64,000 nt of DNA. Source: Dyadobacter flavalbus (lineage in GTDB: Bacteria; Bacteroidota; Bacteroidia; Cytophagales; Spirosomataceae). The notes under the pieces were generated by a model. That model did no database searches and had not been told where the DNA came from. It was given only the letters and a program-made list of their open reading frames with translations. The stretch spans positions 22,087 through 86,086 of the forward strand of contig NZ_VBSN01000025.1 of the NCBI RefSeq assembly GCF_006149045.1, in the 5' to 3' direction. A program made the position numbers and the translations under genes. Positions 55,289 to 63,875 of the stretch are shown here, one piece after another. The number at the start of each line of letters is the position of its first letter. The stretch's first letter is position 1.

Positions 55289-56422
55289 TCAAAGCCGTTG
55301 AATTAATTTTTTTTCCATTTCCTTTTTCCAGCTTAAGAAACTGCCTTCCACAATCTTTTCCCTTGCTGTATTAACAAGCCATAAATAGAATGTAAGGTTG
55401 TGAACACTGGCAATTTGCGCACCAAGCATCTCGTCGGATTTAACCAAATGCCTGAGATATGCTTTACTGTAAAATGTACTTGCATATCCGCCCAACCCTG
55501 CATCAATGGGCGACAAATCGTCCTTCCATTTTTCGTTACGGATGTTAATTACACCTTCGGTTGTAAAAATCATGCCATTACGCGCATTCCGCGTAGGCAT
55601 CACGCAATCGAACATATCAACGCCCAGAGCAATGCCTTCCAGAATATTTGCCGGCGTTCCGACACCCATCAGATAGCGCGGCTTGTCCTTCGGAAGAATG
55701 TCACAAACTACTTCCGTAAGTTCGTACATGATCTCGGCAGGCTCGCCTACAGACAATCCGCCGATTGCATTTCCTTCCCGTTCGCAGGATGCAATCATTT
55801 CTGCAGATTGTTTTCTAAGATCTTTATAAACACTTCCTTGTACAATCGGGAAAAGTGTCTGGCTGTAGCCGTACAATGACTCGGTACTGTCAAATCTTGC
55901 ACAGCATCGTTGAAGCCACCTGTGCGTCATTTCCATAGAACTCCGTGCATAAGAATAGTCGCAGGGATACGGTGTGCACTCGTCAAATGCCATCATAATG
56001 TCAGCACCGATGATGCGCTGGATGTCCATAACAGACTCAGGCGTGAAGTTGTGTACGCTCCCGTCAATGTGTGACTTAAATACCACACCTTCTTCGTTGA
56101 TTTTCCTCCCCGTGCCGGCAAGCGAATAAACCTGATAACCGCCGCTGTCGGTCAGTATGGGCCGGTCCCAGCCGTTAAAAGCATGCAGGCCGCCTGCTTT
56201 CTGAAGGATGTCCAGCCCCGGCCGCAGATAAAGATGATAAGTATTGCCTAGTATAATCTGCGCTTTGATATCTTCTTTCAATTCCCGCTGATGGACCGCC
56301 TTTACGGTTCCGGCTGTTCCGACAGGCATAAATATGGGTGTCTGAATTGTCCCGTGATCCGTTTCTATAAGGCCGGCTCTTGCCTTGGACTGGGAATCTT
56401 CAACTTGTAATGTAAACTTCAT
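55289..56422 (-). CDS. tgt: Queuine tRNA-ribosyltransferase
   Basis: This 377-residue enzyme has 'LGNTYHLYLRPG', 'LTDSGGYQVYSL' (catalytic Asp region), 'IGGLSVGEP' and 'CVMPTRNARNGMIFT'. It exchanges guanine 34 for preQ1 in Asp, Asn, His and Tyr tRNAs. The zinc-site cysteines (C-x-C-x2-C) found in E. coli and Zymomonas Tgt before 'YSKAYLRHL' are absent: this segment reads 'DAGLGGYASTFYSKAYLRHL'. The His that is the last ligand is retained in 'ASVHNL'. A Bacteroidota-wide loss is my recollection. Confidence 0.93.
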   Translation of the reverse strand: MKFTLQVEDSQSKARAGLIETDHGTIQTPIFMPVGTAGTVKAVHQRELKEDIKAQIILGNTYHLYLRPGLDILQKAGGLHAFNGWDRPILTDSGGYQVYSLAGTGRKINEEGVVFKSHIDGSVHNFTPESVMDIQRIIGADIMMAFDECTPYPCDYSYARSSMEMTHRWLQRCCARFDSTESLYGYSQTLFPIVQGSVYKDLRKQSAEMIASCEREGNAIGGLSVGEPAEIMYELTEVVCDILPKDKPRYLMGVGTPANILEGIALGVDMFDCVMPTRNARNGMIFTTEGVINIRNEKWKDDLSPIDAGLGGYASTFYSKAYLRHLVKSDEMLGAQIASVHNLTFYLWLVNTAREKIVEGSFLSWKKEMEKKLIQRL

Positions 56423-56533
56423 TTAACGGTTTTGAATACTGAGGTGCAAAAATAGAATGAAGGTCTCTAACATTCCTGACAATGACAGTATATTTGCAGG
56501 GAATATGATAAAATTTTACAACTCTCTTCTATT

Positions 56534-57664
56534 GTGGCCTACTCTTTACTCTATGCGCTGGGGGCGTTTGTTTTTATCCAGTTATTCTATTATCTCTTTT
56601 TTTTTACAAGACTTGCGTTTTACAGTAAAGGAGCTAATTACGGAAATACCAGGCCCGGCGTAACCATTCTCGTTTGCGCCTTAAATGAGCTGGAAAATCT
56701 GAAACAGCTGATTCCGCTGCTTGACATCCAGGATTATCCCGAATTTGAAGTAATCATGCTGGATGACCGTTCGGATGACGGAAGCGAACAGTTTATCAGG
56801 GAAAATATCACGAAATGGAAACACATCCGCTACATCCGCATCAATGACGAGTTTACGCACATAACGCCGAAAAAATACGCACTCACCGTTGGAATGAAAC
56901 AGGCAAAGTTTCCGCTAGTATTAATGACTGATGCGGATTGCCGGCCGGTTTCCACGCACTGGATCACTGCAATGACTTCCAGAGTAAGTGAAAGCAAAGA
57001 CATTGTGCTTGGGTTTTCACCATATATAAAACAAAAGGGATTGCTGAACTGGTTTATACGGTGTGAAACGTTTTATGCTGCGGTTCAGTACCTGTCCTTT
57101 GCCCTTGCAGGCTTTACCTATATGGGAGTTGGCCGTAACATTTTGTATAAAAAGTCTGTATTCTTTGCAAACAAGGGATTTTACAGGCATAAGCATGTTT
57201 TCGGCGGCGATGACGATATATTCCTGAACGAAGTTTCTACGGATTCCAATACCGCCATATCCATAGAAGAGGATTCCTTTATTTATTCCGAGCCTAAAAG
57301 CACCTGGAAAACCTGGTACCGGCAAAAACAGCGTCATCTTGCTGTCAGTAAGTATTACAAAATGCGTAATAAGATATTGCTGGGTCTGCTTTCAGGCGCA
57401 CATATAGCGGTATGGATTACGGGAATTGCTGTTTTGATAGCAGGTATACTGACTAGGAATCTGTTTTTAATAGAAATGCTTGTTGCAGCTTTCGGGGTCA
57501 AATGGCTGATCCAGTGGCTGATTTTAAATTTCATCAATAACAAACTTAACAAAACAGTAGAGAGTGCAAGTTTGCTGCTGATGGATTTTGCCTTGTTTAT
57601 GTATTATCTCATTTTTGGATTTTTGACATTGATTAATAGAAAACCGCGTAAATCATGGAACTGA
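56534..57664 (+). CDS. Family 2 glycosyltransferase, membrane-bound
   Basis: This 376-residue protein has an N-terminal membrane helix, then a GT-A domain 'VTILVCALNELENLKQLIPLLDIQDYPEFEVIMLDDRSDDGS' and 'LVLMTDADCRP' (DxD), with 'GGDDDIFLNE' and 'YRQKQRHLAVSKYYK' (Q-x-x-R-H/W-like) as the acceptor and catalytic motifs, and two C-terminal membrane helices. This is the processive-type GT2 arrangement. No start ATG is in frame nearby; GTG at 56534 begins the first helix. Its end overlaps rsmG by 10 nt. Confidence 0.88.
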   Translation: MAYSLLYALGAFVFIQLFYYLFFFTRLAFYSKGANYGNTRPGVTILVCALNELENLKQLIPLLDIQDYPEFEVIMLDDRSDDGSEQFIRENITKWKHIRYIRINDEFTHITPKKYALTVGMKQAKFPLVLMTDADCRPVSTHWITAMTSRVSESKDIVLGFSPYIKQKGLLNWFIRCETFYAAVQYLSFALAGFTYMGVGRNILYKKSVFFANKGFYRHKHVFGGDDDIFLNEVSTDSNTAISIEEDSFIYSEPKSTWKTWYRQKQRHLAVSKYYKMRNKILLGLLSGAHIAVWITGIAVLIAGILTRNLFLIEMLVAAFGVKWLIQWLILNFINNKLNKTVESASLLLMDFALFMYYLIFGFLTLINRKPRKSWN

Positions 57665-58275
57665 TTAATAAATACTTTCCTGATCTTTCCAACGAGCAGC
57701 GTGACAAGTTCGGGGAAATGGAAGCTTTGTACCAGTTCTGGAATGCACGTGTGAATGTAATTTCCCGGCAGGATATTGAAACGCTTTATGAAAGGCACAT
57801 ACTTCATTCGCTCGGAATCGCAAAGGTTCTGGAATTTAAGTCCGGCACAAGCATTCTTGATGTAGGAACTGGCGGAGGCTTTCCCGGAATACCGCTGGCC
57901 ATCCTTTTTCCAAAAGCGCAATTTCATCTTGTTGACAGCATTGGCAAAAAAATCAGGGTGGTGCAGGAAATTGTGCAGGCATTGGAACTGGACAATGTAA
58001 AAGCCGAACAAGTAAGAGCTGAAAAACTGGATGATTCCTACGAATTTGTTGTCAGCAGAGCCGTTACCCGCATGGCGCCGTTTGTAGGCTGGGTTAAAAA
58101 GAACATCAGCAGAAATTCTTTCCATCCGCTTAAGAATGGCATTTTATACCTGAAAGGAGGCGATCTTACAGAAGAGTTGTCGGAACTTAAAGAAAAGGCG
58201 CGGATTTATGAGCTTTCCAGTTTTTTTGATGAAGAATTTTTCGAGACCAAAAAAGTCGTGTATGTACCTTTATAA
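57655..58275 (+). CDS. rsmG: 16S rRNA (guanine-527-N7)-methyltransferase RsmG
   Basis: This 206-residue protein has 'FWNARVNVISRQDIETLYERHILHSLGIAKVL', the SAM motif 'SILDVGTGGGFPGIPLAI' and 'FVVSRAVTRM' of the GidB/RsmG family. It methylates G527 of 16S rRNA; loss is associated with low-level streptomycin resistance. The start overlaps the GT2 gene by 10 nt, so they are co-transcribed. Confidence 0.95.
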   Translation: MELINKYFPDLSNEQRDKFGEMEALYQFWNARVNVISRQDIETLYERHILHSLGIAKVLEFKSGTSILDVGTGGGFPGIPLAILFPKAQFHLVDSIGKKIRVVQEIVQALELDNVKAEQVRAEKLDDSYEFVVSRAVTRMAPFVGWVKKNISRNSFHPLKNGILYLKGGDLTEELSELKEKARIYELSSFFDEEFFETKKVVYVPL

Positions 58276-58306
58276 TTTCAAATCATAACTAAAAACCTGA
58301 AAACAT

Positions 58307-58588
58307 ATGAACGAAAAATACAGTGCAAGCGGATTGATGAACCCGTTTTTTCCGGACGAAGTAACATTCGGGGAGAAAGGCGTGACATTTACAATCAAGA
58401 AACTTTTCAAGAGTTCGGACAACTTTGTTTTTTACAGTGATATTTCTGGCGTAGAAATAGAGAGCGGTATGTTCTTTTCAACGATAAGAGTCATTCCGAG
58501 GATGCGTCCGGAAATTATTATTAATAATTTTACAAAAGGAGATGCCAAGAGAGTCAAGGAGTTAATACTTCAGCAGGTTCAAGGCTGA
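58307..58588 (+). CDS. Small PH-like-fold protein of unknown function
   Basis: This 93-residue protein follows rsmG by 31 nt in the same direction and is probably in the same operon. It has alternating beta-strands ('EVTFGEKGVTFTIKKLF', 'NFVFYSDISGVEIES', 'FFSTIRVIPRMRPEIIINNF') ending in a helix ('AKRVKELILQQVQG'), like a bacterial pleckstrin-homology-type domain. No family is assigned. Confidence 0.72.
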   Translation: MNEKYSASGLMNPFFPDEVTFGEKGVTFTIKKLFKSSDNFVFYSDISGVEIESGMFFSTIRVIPRMRPEIIINNFTKGDAKRVKELILQQVQG

Positions 58589-58672
58589 TAATTTTTTGAA
58601 ATTATGCTTGCGCTGTATAATTGGATTCCTTAGATTTGCACCAGAATTCAGATCAACAGTCGAATTTCAAAT

Positions 58673-58746
58673 TCCTGAATAGCTCAGCCGGTTAGAGCAT
58701 CTGACTGTTAATCAGAGGGTCGTTGGTTCGAGCCCAACTTCGGGAG
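58673..58746 (+). tRNA. tRNA-Asn (anticodon GTT)
   Basis: The cloverleaf is complete. The acceptor TCCTGAA pairs with TTCGGGA. The D-arm is GCTC/GAGC, the anticodon stem TCTGA/TCAGA with anticodon GTT at 58707-58709, the T-arm GTTGG/CCAAC with TTCGAGC, and the discriminator G. No CCA is encoded. It is followed by a hairpin at 58758-58787. Confidence 0.95.
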
Positions 58747-58757
58747 CCCTGAATTTC

Positions 58758-58792
58758 AAGCACTTAGCATTAGTTTGCTAGGTGCTTTTTTC
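58758..58792 (+). terminator. Terminator of tRNA-Asn
   Basis: A 12-bp stem (58758-58769 with 58776-58787, one G-T pair) is followed by TTTTT. Confidence 0.8.
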
Positions 58793-59296
58793 TTTAGTTG
58801 CAATAGTTATGATCAGTGGATTTAGAGACAAAGTATTAAGAAAACTGAGGTACTTCTCTTATTTCAGTTGCAATACCTCGGTTTGTGGTGTCCTTAAAGG
58901 CATATTGCATATATTTTACAGAATATATCTGCAGTTCGTAAACAGCAAACAAGGTAATATGTTCGCGCCGTGAATGTCATGAGGCAATGCTTCCATTAAA
59001 CTTAGTAATATAGCTAAAATCGTTTATTTGGAAAGTAAGCCTTGGCAATGCATAGATTTGTTAGCACAGCTTCATGTAACTATGTTTGAAGTTTCGGAAT
59101 TTTAAGTCGAAGCCTCCATTGCAGGGTTAAGAGTTGAACGAAAAAAGGTCCGGGTAAATAACCTGATGCGGCTATGAGATTTGGACGATCGCTCTTAGTT
59201 TCCGTAGTGTCTCTTTTGCAACTTAAAATGAAAAGTGAGAATTCCATAAAGGAGTAATCGTTTTTAAAAGAATGTTGATTGGTTAATTAAAATTCC
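58793..59296. other. Gene-poor stretch beside tRNA-Asn
   Basis: No convincing gene is seen. A plus-strand frame at about 58983-59105 (about 40 codons, ending 'CIDLLAQLHVTMFEVSEF') reads protein-like and vaguely like the end of an XRE-type repressor, but it has no start. I see no second copy of the tRNA 3' end in the window. Confidence 0.35.
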
Positions 59297-62140
59297 TTAT
59301 CCCGGAAAATATACACAAAAGGTAGTCCCTGCCCCCGGTATACTACTGGCAGTAATGCCACCCCCATGATTTTCTATCACCTGCTGGACAATGGCCAGTC
59401 CTACACCTGTGCCTGGATACTCCCTTTTGCCATGCAGTCGCTGGAACACCTGAAAGATGCGGTCCAGATACTTGACATCAAAGCCAATGCCTTTGTCACT
59501 CACGCTAATCTGATGATAGAAAGAAGCCGATCTATTCGGGCGAACTTCGGCTGGCAGTTCATCCAATAACCGCTTAAAGTATTGGATATGGATCTGAGGG
59601 ACTTGATCAGAAGGTGTAAACTTGAGACCGTTGGAAACCAGATTCTGGAATAACTGGGTTAACTGCGATGCATCGCCGTGAATAATTGGCAAGTCATCGA
59701 CCACAATCTGTGCCCCACGTTCTTTAATGGATACGGATAAACTTTCCAGTGTATTACCCATCACCATATTCAAGGAGACAAGGCCAAAATCCTGCTGATG
59801 GCTTCCGATCTGCGAATAAGAAAGCAGGTCTTGGATAAGGGTGGACATCTGGGCTCCCGACTTATTGATGCGATTAAGCAAATCTTTTCCGCCATCGCCA
59901 AGCTTATCACCTAGCCGAACACCTAGGAGCGTGCTAAGGGACTGAATCTTACGCAGTGGCTCCTGCAAGTCATGGCTTGCTATATAGGCAAACTGTTGCA
60001 GGTTGTTGTTGGAGCGTGTCAAATCTTTTACAAACAACTGAAGTTGCTCGTTTGCCACACTGACTTTGGTATTAGCTTGTTCTAATTGCACATTGGCTTG
60101 GGCAAGAACCTGGTTGGCAATTTGTAGCTCCTTAGTGCGCTGTTCCACTTGCTCTTCTAAGAATTGTTTCTGGGCAAGCTGAGCGGTAATATCCTGAGCA
60201 ATACCTTCCACGCGGGCAGGTTTGCCCTGGGCGTCCAGGTAAAGCTGACCGATGGCGTGGATCATAATGGTTTGGCCTGTCTTGGCATTAACTACCGAGT
60301 GGGTGATTTCATAGCGACCGTCGGAACCAAGTTGCATGGTTTGGTGCAGACTGTCGCGCACATGGTCCCTGTCCTGCTCGCCAACGCTTCGAATAAATGC
60401 TTCTGTATCCGCTTCCAGTACGTCGAAGCCGAACCAACTGGCAACTAAGGGTGACACGGTGAGCAGCCCATTGACCATGTTAACGCTAAAGCTGCCGAGA
60501 TGGGCAAGCTCATTGGCATTGCGCAAGGTCATGGCGGCTTCTTCCATGCGCTTACGGGCAAGGACTTGTTCAGTGATGTCCGTTGCCATGGCCAGCACGC
60601 CGGTTATCTGGCCATCGGATTCACACCAAGGCTGATAAATGAAGTTAAAGTAGCGATCCTCTCGCTCCCCGGTACCACGGATAAAGTAAGTTGGTATTTC
60701 ATCCAACCGATGGGTCACACCTTTGTCAAATACTTCGGATAGCCAGCCCAGTATAAGCTGGTCTTTCATTTCCGGCAGAATATCCAGCAAAGGTTTTCCA
60801 AAGGCGTCCGGGCCAGCATTCCAAACATTCAGCAGGGGTTGGTTAGCTAATTCGAGCACCATTTCTTTTCCTCTTAGCAAGCAAATTGGCATCAAAGCCT
60901 GCTCGACGATTTGCCGAAAGCGGGCTTCGCTGGCTTGCAGTTTCTGCTGGCCGACTACTTGATGCGTTACGTCAACAGCCATTTGTAAAATGGCATAGAC
61001 CTGCCCCTGGTCATCGAGAATCGGCTTGTAGGTAAAGTCAAAGTAATAAGTCCCCAGTACTCCGTCGTAGACCAAATCAGCCCTGGCACCTTTGGCCGAA
61101 TAGGTCTGACCTGTCACGTAAACTTGGTCAAGAATATCTAAAAAAGGCTGATTGGCAATTTCGGGCAGTATTTCGGCCAGCGTCCTGCCAACTTGGTGGG
61201 GGCCTTTGCCCCAAATTGCAAGCATGGGCTCATTTGCTACTACTACCCGCAGCTCCCGGCCCATAAAAAGGCTGGTCGCAACGGGGGCTTCTTCAATCAG
61301 CGTCTGAAAACGCGCCTCACTATTCCTTAATGCCTGTTCAGCCCGCTTTCTATCATTAATATCCAGGCTCATGCCTACCCATTTGGTGATTTCACCGGTT
61401 TGTGCATTACGATAAGGCTCACCGATATTTAAAAACCAGCGGTACTCCCCGGATGCCGACCGGTTACGCTGTTCGATGGCAAAGCCTGTACCTTGTTGAA
61501 TGGCTTGCTGGAAGATGGCCATTAGTCGGGGGGCATCATCAGGGTGCAGGCTGTCATTTGCTACCTCGCCGGCCGTGTCCGGGTGGACAACGTTGCCGCT
61601 ATAATCTGACCACCACTTATTTAGGAATTCGACATTCCCCGACGAGTCAGTGATCCAAATGGCTTGCGGCAGGGCATCGGCCAACATTCGGAACCGCTGC
61701 TCGCTCTCTTGAAGTGCGCGCTGCGCCTCCACTTCACGCGTTACCTCCTGGGCCACGCCAGCAAAGCGGTAAAGCTGTCCGCCGGTTTGGAAATAGCATT
61801 TGCCAATGAAGCGCACCCAGCGGAGCAAGCCGTCATCGGCCCCTATGGTTCGGTAAGTAACATCGTAGAGCCCGTCGGATTCAGGATTGAAAGCCCACTG
61901 AACAGCGCTGTCTACCCGGTCAACATCGTCAGGATGTATAAAAGTGATGGCCTGCTCATAGGTAAGCTCGTGACCTTCGGCAAGGCCGAATAGGCGCTGA
62001 CAACGCTCGTCCCATTTGACTAACCAAGTTACCGGGTCAAGTTCCCAAACCCCCAAGCCGGCAGCCTCCAATGCAAAATTAACGTCAAATTGCCGGTTGA
62101 GTAAATCCTTATCTTTTATAGGCTGCTGATCGTCAGGCAT
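59297..62140 (-). CDS. Soluble multi-PAS sensor histidine kinase
   Basis: This 947-residue protein has no membrane helix. About five PAS/PAC domains are recognised (near 20-140, 145-270, 275-395, 400-525, 535-660). A coiled-coil stretch rich in Gln/Asn ('QANVQLEQANTKVSVANEQLQLF') precedes HisKA with the phosphoacceptor His in 'YIASHDLQEPLRKIQSL', and HATPase with 'VSDKGIGFDVKYLDRIFQVFQRLH' and 'GTGVGLAIVQQVIENHGG'. It senses soluble or redox/light-type signals (unknown) and feeds an unidentified regulator. Codons are clearly more GC-rich than elsewhere in the window, suggesting transfer. Confidence 0.88.
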   Translation of the reverse strand: MPDDQQPIKDKDLLNRQFDVNFALEAAGLGVWELDPVTWLVKWDERCQRLFGLAEGHELTYEQAITFIHPDDVDRVDSAVQWAFNPESDGLYDVTYRTIGADDGLLRWVRFIGKCYFQTGGQLYRFAGVAQEVTREVEAQRALQESEQRFRMLADALPQAIWITDSSGNVEFLNKWWSDYSGNVVHPDTAGEVANDSLHPDDAPRLMAIFQQAIQQGTGFAIEQRNRSASGEYRWFLNIGEPYRNAQTGEITKWVGMSLDINDRKRAEQALRNSEARFQTLIEEAPVATSLFMGRELRVVVANEPMLAIWGKGPHQVGRTLAEILPEIANQPFLDILDQVYVTGQTYSAKGARADLVYDGVLGTYYFDFTYKPILDDQGQVYAILQMAVDVTHQVVGQQKLQASEARFRQIVEQALMPICLLRGKEMVLELANQPLLNVWNAGPDAFGKPLLDILPEMKDQLILGWLSEVFDKGVTHRLDEIPTYFIRGTGEREDRYFNFIYQPWCESDGQITGVLAMATDITEQVLARKRMEEAAMTLRNANELAHLGSFSVNMVNGLLTVSPLVASWFGFDVLEADTEAFIRSVGEQDRDHVRDSLHQTMQLGSDGRYEITHSVVNAKTGQTIMIHAIGQLYLDAQGKPARVEGIAQDITAQLAQKQFLEEQVEQRTKELQIANQVLAQANVQLEQANTKVSVANEQLQLFVKDLTRSNNNLQQFAYIASHDLQEPLRKIQSLSTLLGVRLGDKLGDGGKDLLNRINKSGAQMSTLIQDLLSYSQIGSHQQDFGLVSLNMVMGNTLESLSVSIKERGAQIVVDDLPIIHGDASQLTQLFQNLVSNGLKFTPSDQVPQIHIQYFKRLLDELPAEVRPNRSASFYHQISVSDKGIGFDVKYLDRIFQVFQRLHGKREYPGTGVGLAIVQQVIENHGGGITASSIPGAGTTFCVYFPG

Positions 62141-62339
62141 AGGTCTTTTTGAAGTAAAACTATCAAGAAACTAGTTATGTTTACTGGCAGATCCTTATTT
62201 CTTTTATTTGATCCGGTGATCTAGTTTATTTTCTTTTAGCATCTTCTTTTAGTCTCAGAAAACCCTGCTTTTTATGTGAAGGTACTTCCTTTGCAATTTT
62301 GGCCACATACATATTGAGAGTCTCCCAAATTTTGGACAA

Positions 62340-62525
62340 TCAAAGCTGGAAAATCGGGCTTTTATTCTCTTCTCTTTTCACCCGCAATCCGACCTCATCC
62401 GGGGTTAAGTTTCCAAGTGAACTGTGCGGTCTGAAGCTATTATATTCTTGTCGCCAACTCTCAATTTTTTCCTGTGCATCTTCCAAAGACAAGAACCAAT
62501 GCGCATTCAAGCACTCATCCGCGAA
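62340..62525 (-). pseudogene. 3' fragment of an IS3-family transposase (orfB)
   Basis: The minus-strand frame reads '[45 protein letters not shown]', the end of an IS3-group integrase core; only about the last 60 codons remain and the 5' side is cut. The plus-strand sequence TTGGACAAT at 62332-62340 lies at its end. Probably a decayed IS end. Confidence 0.7.
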
Positions 62526-62561
62526 TTCTAAGCTAAAAACAAGGAAATTCATATAAATTTA

Positions 62562-62822
62562 TCAAGATGCTACTTGCAAGTATTTTTCTTGTTGTTTGAT
62601 GTAAGGAGTGCCTCTTTGAACAACTGCGAACACTCGGCTTAATATTTTGTTACGGACACCATTAAGTGCAATTAACTTGGGCTTTCCTTCGGCTATTTTC
62701 CGATTGTAATATGCTGAGAACTCATTAGGGGATTGAATAGCAGCGTTTGCTCCGTTGCTTAGAAGAGCCTTCAGTTTCATATTCCCAATCTTACTTAATT
62801 TATTACGGCCATGATGACGTTG
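62562..62822 (-). pseudogene. C-terminal fragment of an IS110/IS116-type transposase
   Basis: The minus-strand frame is open back to a stop near 62823. It contains 'HHGRNKLSKIGNMKLKALLSNGANAAIQSPNEFSAYYNRKIAEGKPKLIALNGVRNKIL', the IS110 C-terminal pattern (the 'G-N-x-K-L-K' and 'G-K-P-K' stretches). The catalytic N-terminal DEDD domain is missing. Confidence 0.7.
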
Positions 62823-62845
62823 CTACATTTGTTTGGAGGCAGAAA

Positions 62846-62878
62846 TAGTCAAATTTATAATTCAACTAAATTTGACTA
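62846..62878. repeat. 11-bp inverted repeat across the IS3 orfA start
   Basis: TAGTCAAATTT (62846-62856) and AAATTTGACTA (62868-62878) are perfect inverses with 11 nt between them. The second arm touches the orfA ATG. It may be a control element of the IS. Confidence 0.5.
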
Positions 62879-63222
62879 TGAGAAAACGACCGCGCGGCGG
62901 ACCGTGAGTGTTTGACGAATCTTTTAAAAAGATGGCAGTGGAACTGTCAGAAGCTAAGGGCTCGGTGAGTGCGGCAGCGGCTGAGCTCGGGCTTGATGCA
63001 GGTCGAATCAGTAAATGGCGCGCAAGTTTTAACAAACCTGATTTTCGAGAAAAAGTTGAAGGCTTGACAGAGGAGCAAAAACGGATCCGACAGTTAGAAA
63101 GAGAGTTGCGGGAGGTAAAACTTGATCGGACGGCCGAAGCCGCACGAGATCCTAAAAAAGGCAGTACGCATGCGATGCCCGGCATCTTTTCCAGGGGCGA
63201 ACGGAACGGTTCCGATTTATAG
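62878..63222 (+). pseudogene. IS3-family transposase orfA, degenerate
   Basis: The ATG at 62878 reads 'MRKRPRGGP' then a TGA at 62905-62907. The frame then continues as 'FDESFKKMAVELSEAKGSVSAAAAELGLDAGRISKWRASF', the IS3 helix-turn-helix orfA. An A6G slippery run (63154-63160) is the expected -1 frameshift site into orfB. GC-rich extra blocks break the expected reading (around 62892-62906, 63130-63145 and 63167-63180). Probably not functional. Confidence 0.75.
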
Positions 63223-63875
63223 AAGCTAATCAAGGAATCTATCCGGTGGCAAAGATGTGTAAAGTGCTCGGAGAGAGCGTTAGCAGCTATTATTATTGGT
63301 TAAAAGAGCCAGTAAGTAAACGTCAGCAGGAACACCAAGAATTATCTCTTCATGTCCGCGAAGTTTATGAAGAAAATAAAGGATGCTACGGTAGCCCACG
63401 CGTCACAGTGGAATTGCAAGCAAAAGGTTTCCAGGTATCGCGCCCACGGGTAGCCAGAGTAATGAGAAAAATTGGTCTGAAAGGTATTGTCCGGAAGAAA
63501 TACCGGATACAAACTACTGATAGTAACCATATCTATCAAGTGTGTGAAAATCACATGAATAGAGATTTTACAGCAGAAAGACTTGGAGAAAAATGGGTAT
63601 CAGATCTGACGTATATCAAGACAGGAGAAGGTTGGATTTATCTTACAGCAATACTTGATCTTGCAAACCGCAAGATAGTGGGTTGGGCGCTGAGTGAGAC
63701 AATGAGAGCCGAAGATACCAGCGTAGCGGCTTTCAAAATGGCTTTAAAGTGCCATCCTATAAACAAACCATTACTATTTCATCGCTCCGGCGACCCGGTC
63801 AGATAGAGGAATTCAATACGCGTGCAGTGAGTTCCGTAAGCAGCTGGTTGGTTTACCTATCACCCAAAGTATGAC
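63205..63875 (+). pseudogene. IS3-family transposase orfB, truncated
   Basis: The frame from 63246 (GTG) contains 'MCKVLGESVSSYYYWLKEP' and 'KWVSDLTYIKTGEGWIYLTAILDLANRKIVGW' with the first catalytic Asp. The second Asp block, normally 'LLFHSDRGIQYA', is disrupted by 16 extra nt after His (63783-63798), which shifts the frame. Beyond it 'SDRGIQYACSEFRKQLVGLPITQSM' is readable in another frame, then the homology stops near 63875. The final Glu is missing, so this is inactive. Confidence 0.78.

Noticed and set aside
58983..59105. Possible XRE-type repressor remnant
   Set aside because: Only about 40 codons and no start; the resemblance is too weak to annotate.
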